A DNA stretch of 64,000 nucleotides, taken from contig OX031069.1 of the NCBI GenBank assembly GCA_943736015.1, positions 42,814,728 to 42,878,727 of the forward strand. The letters run 5' to 3'. Of the stretch, positions 9,581 to 21,439 are shown piece by piece. Below the pieces are notes generated by a model, which worked only from the letters and a program-made list of their open reading frames with translations, was not told the DNA's origin and did not search any database. The DNA comes from Tridacna crocea. Lineage: Eukaryota; Mollusca; Bivalvia; Cardiida; Cardiidae. Position 1 is the stretch's first letter. Each line of letters opens with the position of its first letter. A program made the translations under genes and the position numbers.

Positions 9581-11400
9581 ATAACATAACCAATTAATCT
9601 GAAAGCGGGGAAAACAGACAAAGGTACAACTGTCCGTTTATATGTGCTGGCTGAACTTGGTCTGGAACTATTGCAAAATGTTATAATGATTGCGAGCGTG
9701 AAGGGTTCAACTGAATGACATGAGCCAGACGCTAATTTACTGCCTCAAATGCACATCGCTGTCCGACAAATACAAAAATCTTCTGTCTCGCCATCTTTGT
9801 CTAATATAGTCGGCCTAAAAGGGTCTGTTTAGCTTTTATTTCGTAAATGAAAAAGAAATCCTTGAAAAAATATCGAAAATACAGCTTGAAATACTTTTTC
9901 TTTGTTAATGTTTAAAATGCTCGGTTACATTCAGAGAAAAAGGTCCAGTTTAGGCGACAAGATCAGGAGATGGTTGTTTTGCATGTAGTAACTCTGTTTA
10001 TTTCGACTAGATCAGATTAGAAACTTCATTAGTCTATCAGGAGATAAAGAAATTTTCCTTATCCGACACCGTTAATTACGTTTGTATTATGAATAGTAAA
10101 ACAAGGTGTACTACGAAAGAAAATAGACCTCTGTCCCCTTTCCGAGATAATATTTAAACGAAAACGGATAAATGAACCTAGACACGGGTGCAGATGTGTT
10201 CATAAATGATTTTTCTTCTGTATCCTGACATTCGAATGTTCCAAACGGCTTTCGCCATCAAGCAATATCGCTCATCTAAAAAAATTTCAAAAGCTTCAAT
10301 ATTTTCTTGTTCAACATTGTTTGATTCATTTATCTGTTTAATAGTATCTCTGAAAGTGGATAGCGTCTAAGTGGGCTATGTATAGAAACGGTGTTAATGA
10401 AAATTTGAGTATATTCAATGAATTATCTCTAGGCGATGCACCAATGTGCTATAAGTGTTCGATGATCGACAAAGGAAAATTTTTGTGATAGACCAAAAGG
10501 GGTTCAAAGGCCTGTGATCAGATATGACGTGATCATACTAATTTGAATATGATCCTCGCATAGTGGTCATGTAACATTTCCAAATCAGTTTTCTCTTTGC
10601 AAAACTGAACCGCAAAACAAAAATACCCAGCAACTAACACTTGGACAGACCCTTCAATAACAGATTACCCTCTTCAAATAGTTGCCATACTTCTACATGT
10701 AAATAGTATGAATTTAATCATGTACGTTTAAACTTTTGCATGGTTTACCTTTTGCAGCCATAAGGTTTTTAATCTCTTACTCTACAGAATACAAGTAAGT
10801 CGATTTCAGTTTCTATAATCACCAACGCTTTGGTCAAGTGCATTCAAATAGAACAACTTCTTCAATGTTTCTTTGCTACAATATTAAATATAGACAATTA
10901 CAAAAACCATGTAGAAATCACATGCAAATGCTTTCAAATTGACCGTGAAAGAGTACGCTGTTCTGTTTGTTGCACTCTCTGCTCTATTTTCAGATGTCAA
11001 AATTAACATTAATGGACAAAATCATTCAGTTGAAGTTTTACATTCCTATAGTGTTTGTTTTTTCCTTTTAATTTTCTGAAATAATCAGATATGTACAAAC
11101 TATTTTCCAAAGTGAAGTTTTAGATAGTTGATTTTGACCCAAAAGTCAGTATTTAAACCAACCATATTCTAGTATCGGTTGCCTGCTGGAGAGCATGATG
11201 AATTAGACATGTAAAGTTAACAATGGCTGGATCTTTATTGAATTAGGACAAGAGAAATGGAACAAAATAGGGGTTGTGTACGTAATTGGTCTATCATTCA
11301 AAGTTAATTATTTGTCAGTCTAATACATTTATGTGGGTCAGGTTAGCTCCTAGCGGGAGGAGTACCTCCTTGTCCCAGTATCACCATTGTCCAATGTATC
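9581..11400. other. Intron/intergenic, nothing recognised
   Basis: About 1.8 kb with no gene and no repeat I could match. 11285-11370 has weak similarity to 12175-12240 (both start TTGGTCTAT and contain TAATTATTTG). Confidence 0.4.
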
Positions 11401-11935
11401 TTTTTCTCAAAGGTGCTGTCTGATTATATAACTTCTCTGGGTTTTAAACATTGTTTTCATAACATGGTGGGAAAAGGAGAAAATGGTGTTCCAAGTATCG
11501 GCCCATAATGTAGCATGATCCAAGGTCACAACAGGCTTCAAAGGTCAGATGCTCTTCAGTATTGTCCTCTCAACGTCACTTGGACCCCTTGTCTAACTCC
11601 CAAAATATTCCACACGACTGTGCACCTTACCGAGAAGAGGGACAGAGGTTTTAGAGACCAGGTGCTAAGGTCAAGGTCACAGCAGAGGATTTTTTTAAGG
11701 TTCTATGGCGGAATAATGCTCGGCTTTTGTTGACCATTTGTTATGCTTGAATAGGAATACGTTTTATTACCTTAAGACTTATTCATTTTTGCTGCCATCT
11801 AAAATCATGCTCTGTTAAGGGGGGTGCTGTATCTTTGTAATGCACAATGGCCTACCAAGGATGTTGTAACTGGCTGAGCCACATGGAAGAATGAGGTAAA
11901 ATTATCCTTTTACTTGAAGAAAATTTACCTGTAGC
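11401..11935. repeat. Decayed repeat mosaic
   Basis: 11440-11500 contains GGTGGGAAAAGGAGAAAATG, a scrap of a family A core. It is followed by sequence with CCAAGGTCACAACAGG and AGGTCAAGGTCACAGCAG motifs typical of a dispersed AGGTCAAGGTCA-type repeat. The short frame 11515-11733 follows this repeat and is not called as a gene. Confidence 0.35.
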
Positions 11936-11942
11936 AAAACGT

Positions 11943-12010
11943 TTTGAGCCAGGTCAGCCTGTGCGGACTGCACAGGCTGACCTGGGTCAATACTTTTTGC
12001 ATATGCCTTA
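11943..12010. mobile_element. Family F-type hairpin
   Basis: Arms CCAGGTCAGCCTGTGCGG and the inverse around a 4-nt loop, followed by TCAATACTTTTTGCATATGC. Similar hairpins are at 31122-31185, 38713-38790, 39435-39515, 46240-46335 and 54075-54135. Confidence 0.75.
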
Positions 12011-12354
12011 AAAAAACATATATCTCTTCAAAGAGTGTAGCTCAAACATATTTGGTATTTGAAGTAGGCGTATACGGCGCTTGGAAACAGGGACATGTTG
12101 CAGGTCAATATTTGTTAGGGTTACTTATCGAATAGGAGAACCAAGCGAAACTAGCTAAATATTGCGTAAATAATTGGTCTATGTGTCAAATCTAATTATT
12201 TGGTGATGTTTATCTCCTTATGTCGGTTGCGGTAACGTCCTTCTTACACATTTAGTGTCAAAAAAGTATGGATATGGGCTTGCCATGCCAAAAAAAAAAG
12301 CACAATTCGATGCAGTTTTAAAGTTTTCATGGCCGGAATATCATAAAAGGAACT

Positions 12355-12552
12355 GGATCCGTATTCACCATCCATTCTTAAGAACGTTCCTAGCCTTATT
12401 CTTCAGAATTTAGTCAACATGAAAGTAACAGAACTTCTGATGGGCTAAACCATTTGGTTTAGCCAATCAGAAGGTCTGTTACTTTCACAGTCAGAAAACC
12501 TTGAAGACTCGGACAAAAAACGTTCTTAAGAATGGTTGGTGAATACGAACCC
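12355..12552. mobile_element. Family H MITE
   Basis: Terminal inverted repeats start CCGTATTCACCATCCATTCT and end AAGAATGGTTGGTGAATACG. The middle holds a second palindrome around AACCATTTGGTTTAGCCAAT. Other copies are at 33946-34124 and 48059-48218. Confidence 0.85.
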
Positions 12553-12594
12553 CTGTTTTTGTAGTCCAAGATCGGACTGCACAATCGGGTCATC

Positions 12595-12815
12595 TATCCC
12601 GCCAGCCTTATCTCGTATCCTGCTAAATAAGTGACAAGAAACTTTTAAGCTGATAGTAAAAACAACAAGTTTTGTAATTTCAATGGTATTATATTTGGAA
12701 CAATATCTCCTCATCGGTTAGTTTAGATCCAAGATCAGACTACACTTTCTGTGCAATCTGATCTTGATCTACACCGCCCGTTAAAAGGTCACTGAGTCGG
12801 GAATACCAAGCTAAT
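12595..12815 (-). mobile_element. Family B MITE
   Basis: Reverse orientation: CTTATCTCGTATCCTGCTAA, then GATAGTAAAAAC, then the hairpin halves (GATCCAAGATCAGACTACAC / GTGCAATCTGATCTTGATCT), then AAAAGGTCACTGAGTCG. The order matches the fuller copies at 38011-38205 and 51334-51547. Confidence 0.75.
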
Positions 12816-13550
12816 GTTATACAGTCAGACTGGGTCCCTTGCACTATAAGGATAAGGTCACAAAGGTATATATTCCGTTTCTGTCAGAATGTATTTTCAT
12901 TATTTCAATGACACAAGAGGTTTGAAAAAGTGTAAGCCGCTTACTGTCTGTCTGGAGGTCTTTAATGCCCTGCTCAACTCTTTCACTGCCAACGAAACTT
13001 CATTAGCTATAGCAAACGGTGTGGATTATGATTATATTGCTCCAAAGATGCAGCCTGACCTTCGACCAACATCGTCAGCTACCTGCTACCCAAAGTTATA
13101 TGACCAAAATCAAATGCAAATGCAATGGAAACTATATCTCTTAACGCGCCTTTCTCAACTGAGGTTGGCTTGGTAGACAGTCTAGATTCAGGTCTTCGAC
13201 CTATACATTCTGCATTTTTAAATCCATATAAAAAAAAAAAACCGACCGCAAAATTGCAATTATTTTGATCTTACTTTTTTCGGCTGAAAATGTCTGTCTG
13301 GATTAATAACCCCGTCAAAAATAAATTTTATTTGGGTGCAGAGAAAGAGTCAACTAGGTGACTTTTCCATACCTAATAGTGTTTACCTTTCTTTTATTCA
13401 GGAAGGTTATATGTTATATGTCATACTTCGTTCAATATATTTATTTTACAACGATTGAGAAACAAGTTATACTAAATAATTTACACTAACCTTTCTCGAT
13501 TGTTTTTCCTGGGAACTTCACCAGTATTCGGACTAAATGTGTTGGTAACA
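12816..13550. other. Intron/intergenic, nothing recognised
   Basis: The frame 12889-13176 (+, 95 codons) has a near-normal composition but no recognisable motif, no splice signals I trust and no second copy. I leave it uncalled. Confidence 0.35.
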
Positions 13551-13554
13551 AAGA

Positions 13555-13690
13555 TTCCCTTGCCAGGTCTTGAACTGGAGACTTTATGGCGAGGCAGATG
13601 CCCTACCTTCCAACCTCGAGCCCCCGTAGCTCAGTTAGTAGATGCAACGATCAGCCTGTGTCGTCGTTACTCTTTACAATGTCGATAAAC
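13555..13690. mobile_element. tRNA-like SINE remnants, two opposed heads
   Basis: 13560-13630 reads on the minus strand as a tRNA-like head (GGTTGGAAGGTAGGGCATCT, then AGTTCAAGACC). 13621-13640 starts a plus-strand A-box-like CCCGTAGCTCAGTTAGTAG. Neither forms a full tRNA. Confidence 0.45.
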
Positions 13691-13700
13691 TTAGTTTTGT

Positions 13701-15169
13701 AAGCCTAGAATGGGAACAAAACTATCAAGTGAAAGAAAGTTTTCTCTCGAAGCATTGAACATCACTATTACGTCACTGCGCAGATTTACGGCAAAAAATC
13801 GGTTAATCGTCTGCGATAATCGATGTTACAAACAGATAATACGACATGGTGGGATCTATTCTAGTTTTAAAACTCATTTTTCTGCCATTGACTGGAACTG
13901 TTACTAAATGCACCTTTACATACCGTTAAAGTCATAATAATCGCCATTTTTTGCATGGTAAAAATGAAATAAACTATTATTTTAAAAATATGCCTCTTTA
14001 CCTTTGGACTTCATTGTGACTTTAATCAATCAATAGATCTTCATTTCATCAAGATACTGGCTTTCCCTGTTCAGTCCCATAAACGGCCGAACTTAAGTGA
14101 CATAATAACGACCGAAATACGCAGTTGAACTTCTGTCAAAACAGACCCAAATTTGGATGACCCCTGAGTAAGAAACTGTTTAAAAACTTGTGGGAAAGGG
14201 AAAAGGTGCTAATAAGCAAAACTTTTCTTTTTTCGGTTTCGTACAAAGTTTTCTATCCTTTCGAAGATAACCCAAACCGTTTCGAATGAAACTCATTGAA
14301 TTTGTCATCATCAAATTATTTCGTTTGAAAAAAAGTCTAATTTTCTATTTCCGTTTGACATCCAAAGACTCTAAATGAGAACAGAAAACAATAAATTACA
14401 TTTCGCCTGTGCTGTAGATTTCAGTCGAAATTTACACGATATATTCTGACTGGTTGAGAGATAGTTTGACAGAACACGCTGACAGACGTAAAATCACCCA
14501 CATAACTGACAAGTTTTTCTCCCCGCCACGTGATCACTCAAAGACAAAGAGGATTATTTTGGCGGAAGAACCCGTCTAATTCCCCAAGTTTAATCCTTTG
14601 GCCGCTAAGCGCGACTTACGGTCCTTTTGCGGACAGTGTAGATCAAGGTCAGACTGCACAGAATGTGCAGTCTGATCTTGGATCTACACTGTCCGTTAAG
14701 GAGATATTTTTTCTCCAAATTACAGATGAAAAAGTAAAATTTGGTTATATACTATCGGCTTGAACGTTTTGATTCACTTATTTTGCAAGATAAGGTTTAA
14801 TAGAATAAGGGAAGTTGAAATCGACATGCTTTTATCTACTGACAGTCTTAACTTGGACTTTAAAGTCTCAAAGCCTCCTTGGTGAAAACTTGAGTATAGA
14901 AATTAAAGCAAGCCGTTAAATAGGTTAACAACAGTTTCAGAAAAGACATCGGATGGTTCTTAACTTCAATGAAACTTTAAATGTAAAAACTAGAACAGAT
15001 CCTACCACTTCGCATCATGTGTTTGTTATATCGATGATCGCCGACAATTGCCGACTTTTCGTCGGAATCTCCACAGTGACGTATAGTGACGTAAAAACCA
15101 CGTGATGATTTAGTGCGTCGAAACAAAACTTTCGTACACTCAATCGTTTTGTCCCCATTCTAGGCCTTA
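13701..15169. mobile_element. Family P: DNA element with long inverted repeats
   Basis: The left end AAGCCTAGAATGGGAACAAA and right end (reverse complement AAGGCCTAGAATGGGGACAA) begin inverted arms of about 180 bp (to about 13880 and from about 14985). They match through the TTACGTCACT, TAATCGATGTTACAAAC and TTCTAGTTTT blocks. No transposase frame is visible. A family B element sits inside (14588-14800), and a decayed A core lies near 14165-14265. Confidence 0.7.
14588..14800 (+). mobile_element. Family B MITE nested in family P
   Basis: From TTTAATCCTTTGGCCGCTAA to AGATAAGGTTTAA. The core hairpin is GATCAAGGTCAGACTGCACA / TGTGCAGTCTGATCTTGGAT. It is well preserved, so it is younger than its host element. 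Confidence 0.85.
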
Positions 15170-15339
15170 AATTAAAGCGTTGAGAACGCTGAAGTGGTAT
15201 TTGTCAAGGAAACCCACCGTGTGGAATTAATAGTTTGAAAGAAACAGAGACATATTATTCAAATATTGGCTTAAAATTCAACCCACTAAGCAAATGAATA
15301 CCATTTCGGTTGAAGGGAAAGTACTCATGACAAATTTTG

Positions 15340-16085
15340 GTTTATCTATGTATAAGTGGTCTCCCTTTGATCATCGGGAGGAAGCAGGAGTAACGCCCCT
15401 TGACAGTAGGATGCATAACGAATAGAGAGAAAAATCCTGTTGATATATCGGACAAAATTAAGTTTGTTCCTGAAAACCATAATTTTGAAATATCTCTAGC
15501 CTTTTACATGTTATTACCAACATTACAATCAATTACCTCGATTTATAAATATTCATGAGCAATCAAATGAGTAGCGCGCAATCATAGGACGAACAAGCCA
15601 TGGAATGAATGGGTTTTGAAACGAAAAAGCACAGGGTGAGTAGGCAAATTTGTATCATTACGCCAATAAAAGGCTATGAGCAAGAGAGGCTATTTTCAAT
15701 CAAAAATAAGTATCTCAACGATCGATGGCCTCACCCAATGTATTTTAATATGCCATTTCAAATTACATATCTGAGTGCCACCGTAAAACTCATTTGCCTG
15801 AGAAAAAATGAGTTTAAATGGGTTTATTTCCTTCGGCTTTGCACAAAATAAGATACATGGTTATCAAAATTCAATCTTGAACTCAAGTGGTATTGTCTTC
15901 GACAAATACCACAAAAACTAAGTTAATCGTCATTGTAAACAGATACGACGACACAGGCTGGCCGTCGCTTATTCGTTTATCATAAGTACAGAAAGAGTTT
16001 CTTACATCGTAATAAGAAAACAGGTTCAGAATGAACAATCTTACTCTCCGATGACCTAATATTGGATTTGTAAACAATAGTCCTG
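15340..16085 (+). mobile_element. Family F, long body copy
   Basis: Matches the reverse complement of about 46320-46990 in blocks: GTCTCCCTTTGATCATCG (15359) against 46930-46960; CATGCCATTTCAAATTACAT-like block (15750); AATGGGTTTATTTCCTTCGG (15818) against 46445-46480; TTCAATCTTGAACTCAAGTG (15872) against 46400-46425. The right end includes a diverged GACGACACAGGCTGGCCGTC hairpin. Open frames (15609-15851 here, 46323-46565 minus there) share residues such as PMYF, MP, YL, AT and ICLRK. Confidence 0.65.
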
Positions 16086-16104
16086 TGTACTACGTCATAG
16101 CACT

Positions 16105-16974
16105 GTTGGATCATATTTGTAACAAATCATATATGTAACACCTGTTACATATATGATCACATATGTAACATGTGTTACATATATGACTCGGAAATCAAGC
16201 ATAAATGTAACATATTTTGTGACGAATATGATCGATGCCGGTTTTTGATGTGACATGAAATCACATATGTCACAGGTCAATTTTGATTTAAAAACAGTAC
16301 AAAAGAATGCATATTTACATCTGAAACACATTTGTAGCAGGTTTTTATTCACCAGATGGGCCAATATCTTGATACTGATTTGTTGTGTCACTTTGTCCAT
16401 CGTCGTCATCGGCGGTGACGTCGACGTCACTCTTTCGCGTCCGCTCCATATTTCCTCAACTCTTTAAAGGATATTCATGAATATAATGTCCGGTATCGTG
16501 GCTGCTCTCTGTTTATATATATAAACATATATATATGGGCCACAACGTGAGAAAATGTACCTTCGGACAATTGGTGAGTATTTGATAAACAACGTTATTT
16601 TGAATGTATAATATTTCTGGAGTATGTTAGTCTTTATTTGAACAGATTATTCAGGTTATTTTTTGAGTTATGACCAATTTACTATATGAACCCTACAAAC
16701 GTCATTTACCTGAAAAATGAAGTCAAAGTTGCGTAATGCATTTCTGCGTGTTAGTAGAACCTACAAAACTCGATGCATTTGCTTAAAACTGTTTAAGCAC
16801 TGATCAAACCCCGTATTGTAATACAAATAGACAACTAAACCTGTTACATATATGCTTCTCATGTCAACCCCCATTTCGGACAAACACATTTGTAACACAC
16901 TTTATCTGTTACGAATGTGATCATGTACGTAACAAATGTGTTACATATATGATTTGTTACAAATATGATCCAAC
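16105..16974. mobile_element. hAT-like non-autonomous DNA transposon
   Basis: 870 bp flanked by the identical 8-bp duplication ATAGCACT (16097-16104 and 16975-16982). Terminal inverted repeats begin GTTGGATCATATTTGTAACA and match for about 37 bp before drifting. Near both ends are iterated short palindromic words of the type TGTTACATATATGATC. Eight-bp target duplications point to the hAT superfamily. No transposase is visible: the open frame 16255-16467 (+) and the frame 16430-16095 (-) are shadows of the repeats. Confidence 0.85.
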
Positions 16975-17042
16975 ATAGCACTAATGAGATGCAATATTAT
17001 TACGCGACTTTCTCGTAGATCTAGTGCGATTATGTACGATAA

Positions 17043-17148
17043 GTATAAGTTATTGATCATATATTTCATTTGTATGAAATTAAATCGGAGGGAGGCGAAG
17101 CCGACCGACGATTTAGTTTCATACAAATGAAATATATGATCAATAACT
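17043..17148. repeat. Perfect-arm palindrome
   Basis: TTATTGATCATATATTTCAT... pairs with its inverse ending ATGATCAATAA. Arms are about 41 bp and the loop is GC-richer (GGAGGGAGGCGAAGCCGACC). The flank AGTTTGCCCTACTTTCTGA reappears inverted at about 18505-18525, and ATGRAATTAAATCG is shared with 18455-18470, so both may be pieces of one family. Confidence 0.75.
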
Positions 17149-17925
17149 AACTTACAGTTTGCCCTACTTTCTGATTGACTGACAGCTAAGGATGGGTGGA
17201 AAGAGCCATACAAGAACGACAGAAAGCCCGGTTCGACACGCCTCTTTTGATTGACGGTTGTACGTACGTGCGTTTTCAGTCGTACGGCGTTAAAACTGTT
17301 ACTCAGGTTGTCCTTGAACTAGTTTCAGGACAATTGTCTGCAGTCAGGCTCATTCGGCATATCACGGGTGATGGTACCCATCATATCCCTCGTCTGTATC
17401 TAGTGGATTGATATGCAGCAGATCGGTACATCCGGAAATACGCCGTATACCGTTCTGAAAATTGTCAGGCTCCTCTTCCAAAAGAAAACTTGGGTTTTAA
17501 TTTTCTATCGAAATCTTTCGAACCATATTTCAGGCGACAAACAATTCGTAGATCTACATTAATTTCTTTATCGGTTCCGATTGAAGTTTTAACCGACAGA
17601 TATACAGATGTGAATAACTTCATCGAGGTCGTTTATGTCGTTGCTAAACGAATCACATTGGCCTGCTATGTATAGGACCACGTGGTTTGCAGTTCAAATG
17701 TAAATGACCGTTATACGGACGAGGTTAGATGTAGGTACGGAATCGGCCGAATTTCATGCATTTTGAAGCGATAGATTCAGCAATGGATGCATGCTTTGAG
17801 CCGGTTTACGACGAGAAATTTTATAAAAAAAAAAAAATATTTTCCCCGACACAGGCGACGTCTCGCTAACACAACTGTGTACATGTTCCTCTAAAGTGGC
17901 TCACTGCCCATGATCTGTTTCATTT
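17149..17925. other. Intron/intergenic, nothing recognised
   Basis: Two open frames (17196-17411, 17490-17675) have no recognised motif. The sequence appears single-copy in the window. Confidence 0.35.
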
Positions 17926-18201
17926 TTAACCCAGGCCAGATAAGCCCTCTTTTTCACTGCCTTGAGGCAGAAGGCGCACGAAAACATTGCGGGTAGAAGA
18001 GAAATTACTTGTAAGGAGCATTTTTCTCCTTTCCTGGTATGTTTCTTTTTTTCTTTCCACAGACAAATCCTCTAATTTGAGCAAGTACCAAGTTGTTGTC
18101 TGCAAACGGTTTTAAAATTGGATCCAAGCCAAAATTCCCAGCCTGGTAAAGACTTCCTTACCAGGGTCGTTAAAACCAGAGGTTATTTGGTAAAGGGTTA
18201 A
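17926..18201. mobile_element. Family A MITE, old copy
   Basis: Starts TTAACCCAGGCC, has a decayed core (GAAAACATTGCGGGTAGAAG, then TTTTTCTCCTTTCC) and ends GGTAAAGGGTTAA. Confidence 0.65.
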
Positions 18202-19344
18202 ATACCACGTGGTCAAGTACGAGTTGTTAAGTCCCGATATTCACGTGGAAGTTACGTCACTTTTTTGGTGATGATGCAATTAGTTAGAATAGTCCCCACC
18301 CCTTTTACTACAGAGTATGCATTAGATTGGTATTTACTCTACAAAGACCAGCTAAAATACTGTGGGCGGAGCTTTTCGTTAACCGGGATACAACTGTATA
18401 TAGGTCAACCATTTAATGATTAAGTGGTCACATATTGCAACATATTGAGTCTGTATGGAATTAAATCGAGCAGTTTTGAACGAAATCCGGCGTTTTCATT
18501 GGTTAAGAAAGTAGGGCAAACTGTAACGAAGGTTATCTCGATCAATGGCGACGGCTTCTCCTTGCGTCTAAAGTTGCACAAGTTCGAGTATATCATGGCA
18601 GCCAATGCAGTAACTGACACGTTCGAGCTTTCTCTGATCTTATGTGTGTTATGATGGGTTATCAGTTGTATTGTCGACTTATAAACGGTGAAAATTACCT
18701 TTTGTTCACTTTGCTGGGTCATTTGATACGACAGTTACGCCCCTCCCCACCTCCATACATAACTATTTCGAGGCAAAATCCTTAATTTGGTAATGAGGAA
18801 TGAGGTATTTTGAATAAAGTGGGGATGTCTACAATATATAAAAAAAGTTCTCAGAGCCTGTATTTATCCTCAAGAATTTTCATTGCTCGGTTCAATACTG
18901 CTTGAAAGTTAACACCATCTTTGGTACTTTGTTTACATTTTCCTGTGCGAGCGCATCTCTTCGCCTCCCCTCTACGAGTAGTTTTGGTCTTGACGGTTGT
19001 TTGTGCCGTTATCACCATTGTTATGCCAAATCAGTTTGCTATTACCGTTTTCTTCTATGTCCTATCAATTAATCTAGAAAATTTTCTACATTTTTGTGGG
19101 GGAATAAATGAGGAAATGGCCTTTAAAACGACTGTCATAAGAACCTTTTGTAAAACAGAGTAGATCAGAAAAATACTTCACAAAACGTGCAGTCAGATCT
19201 TAGTTTCACATTGAACTAAATGCTTAAATAATCTAATTAAAAGTCTTGGAAACTAAACATTCGATAAATAGAATGTACTATTATTAAAAAGTTAAGACTA
19301 AGAGTTTCCTTATGTTTTGCTAAAAGAATTAGCCCTTTTTATCT
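18202..19344. other. Mostly unrecognised; scraps of repeats
   Basis: 18430-18540 shares blocks with the palindrome region at 17060-17180. 19150-19215 holds a decayed B core (AAACGTGCAGTCAGATCTTA). The frames 18424-18654 and 18921-19163 are not called. Confidence 0.35.
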
Positions 19345-19500
19345 GAGTGGTGTTTAACGTCATTTCAACTTTATTTCAGTTTTATCGCGAGAGTTCATGC
19401 TATCCTGGAGATTCTCTACTTTTTACCTTTTACCTGTACTTCGGACAATATTCTCCCCAAGCCACTGGCCGTGTAGAAACAACGATCGACGATAGCACGT
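19345..19500 (-). mobile_element. Decayed bivalve-type SINE fragment
   Basis: GTGTTTAACGTCATTTCAAC, TTATTTCAGTTTTATCGCGA and GTACTTCGGACAATATTCTC are in the order I recall for a common clam SINE read from its 3' side. Shorter scraps are at 35785-35830 and 59320-59390. Confidence 0.4.
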
Positions 19501-20164
19501 AGTTAAAGTTATGACATTAAGTACAACCCTGCAATCATTTTTCTTTCGGCGACGGGTGTACACGAATCATACGAACCTGAACTAACGGAGGTTGGATCGC
19601 TTGGGGTTTTTATATTCTTTTTCTTCACTTATTTGTAGTAAAAACTTCCAGACAGACAACAGAATTTATTATGCGAAAACAGAGTGACAAAACTAATCTT
19701 AGATAAGGTTTCGTTGGTGTCGTCAAAAGTATTGACACATTTTATAACGCGGGAACGGGTGTCGTCGTCTTTATCTAGTACTGTGGTTGAAAATTTAAAT
19801 TTGAATTTAAACATTTTATTCTACAGATATACAATAGACATGTACATGAATAATACAAATACATTAAAATAATCCTGCAGAACTAGATCGGACCGGAAGT
19901 TTATAGAGTTCCTCTCCCAATTTCGTTTTTTTTTTTCATGTATAAAGTCCGATATTTTAAAGTTGAAAAAAAAAGAACTGAAAAATATTTGGAAGAGTGG
20001 AGGATGTGCAAATAGGTGTGGAGTGATGGTGAAGATTTCATCCATAGATAACAGACCATATATAGAGACAAGTAAAGCATACTGTATACTGTATAATACT
20101 ATAGGTGTGCAACGTACTTCAGCGTTATTCTGGGAAAATGGAGTAGCCGAGCCCTACTCAACCT
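19501..20164. other. Intron/intergenic, nothing recognised
   Basis: AT-rich. Open frames on both strands are AT-driven. Confidence 0.35.
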
Positions 20165-20276
20165 ATTACTGCACATATTGTGTGGTCTGATCTTAATCTA
20201 CACTGTCCGATAAGGAACCACAGGCCTATTTCTCCAAAAATTAACTTCGAAATTGCAATATTTGTGTTTTTAGCTC
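20165..20276 (+). mobile_element. Family B MITE, right half only
   Basis: TGTGGTCTGATCTTAATCTA, CACTGTCCGATAAGGA, then the ATTTCTCCAAAAATTAACTT tail. The left half is missing. Confidence 0.6.
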
Positions 20277-21062
20277 ATCTGAGCACGAAGCGTTTATGGT
20301 GAACTTTTGTGATCGTCCAGTGCCCGTCGTACGTCGTGCGTCGACCACAATTTCTTTAAACATCTTCTCCTCTTAAACCACTAGTCCAATCTTGATGGAA
20401 CTTGACAGGGATGTTTCTTGGGTAAAGCTCTACCAAAAATGTTCAAGACATTAAATTCCACTCGTAACTCTGGTTGCCATGGCAACCAAAAAGGAAAAGA
20501 AACAGCTAAATCTTTGAAAATCTTTTTCTCTCAAATTAGAAAGCGTAGAGCTTTGATATTGGGTATGTATTATCTCCTAGAAAACCTCTACCAAGATTGC
20601 TCATATGATGCAACTGGGGTCGAAACTGGCCCCGCTCCGGAGGTCACAAGTTTGAAACATAGGAACAAGGAAGGAAAAATTTAGGATTCTTCTTCTCTAA
20701 AACTAGGTGCAGAGCTTTGATATTTAGTTTGTAGCATCTTCTTGTAAACCCCTATCAAGATTGTACATATGATTCCACTGGGATCAAAACTGGCCCCGCC
20801 CCGAGGGTCACAAGTTTGAAACATAGGAACAAAGAAGGAGAACTTTAAAGTTCTTTTTTTCTGAAATATGAATGTTCAGAGATTTGATATTTGGTAAGTA
20901 GCATCTCCTAGTAGAACTCTATTAAGATTGTACAAATGATGCCCCTGAGGTCAAAACTGGCCCCGCCCCAGGGGTCCCAAGTTTTAAACATAGGAACAAA
21001 GAAGGAAAACTTTAAAATTCTTCTTCTCTGAAAATTCATCTTCAGCAAGATATGTCAAAGAT
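20277..21062 (+). repeat. Dispersed bivalve repeat with three ~166-bp tandem modules
   Basis: Begins TTTAGCTCATCTGAGCACGA and GTGCCCGTCGTACGTCGTGC, a lead I recall from many bivalve loci. Three modules then follow, each with (A)GAGCTTTGATATT (20548, 20712, 20879), AACTGGCCCCGCYCC and ACAAGTTTGAAACATAGGAA. The spacing is about 165 bp and the modules are about 80% alike. The frame 20418-20684 is a by-product. Confidence 0.8.
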
Positions 21063-21439
21063 CGTCTATAAAAAACAGACCCTCGTATACGCATTTTTTT
21101 CTTTTTTTTTTTTAAGGAGAACAACAAAAAAAAAGTTATAATAATTTGGGCATTTGTATAATTCTAGCACACATTTATGTTGGGGCCAATCTTGTATCAC
21201 TGCACGAAGAAAAAAATCAGTTGCATTGGACATGGTGTTTAAATATCCCTTTTTTGTTCTGGCAGTATTTATTTGATCATTCATCACCAATTTATCCTGC
21301 CAAACAGTTGTATAATTTGATAATACCTGATAGCTTTCTGGGAATAAGGAAATACCATAACTTTTTTGTCTGCCATATGTAGAGATACAATTGATTGGCA
21401 GAACAAAACTTTAAAAAAAAACTTCAAACTTCTACCTTC
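21063..21439. other. Intron/intergenic, nothing recognised
   Basis: AT-rich with homopolymer runs. The open frames 21146-21382 and 21290-21066 are unconvincing. Confidence 0.35.

Noticed and set aside
12889-13176. 95-codon frame
   Set aside because: Plausible composition but no motif, no convincing splice sites and no copy. Kept as unannotated.
16095-16467. Frames within the hAT-like element as a transposase
   Set aside because: Too short, and largely translations of the iterated TGTTACATATATGA words.
17196-17675. Two consecutive open frames as exons
   Set aside because: No recognised residues and no good acceptor or donor pair in phase.
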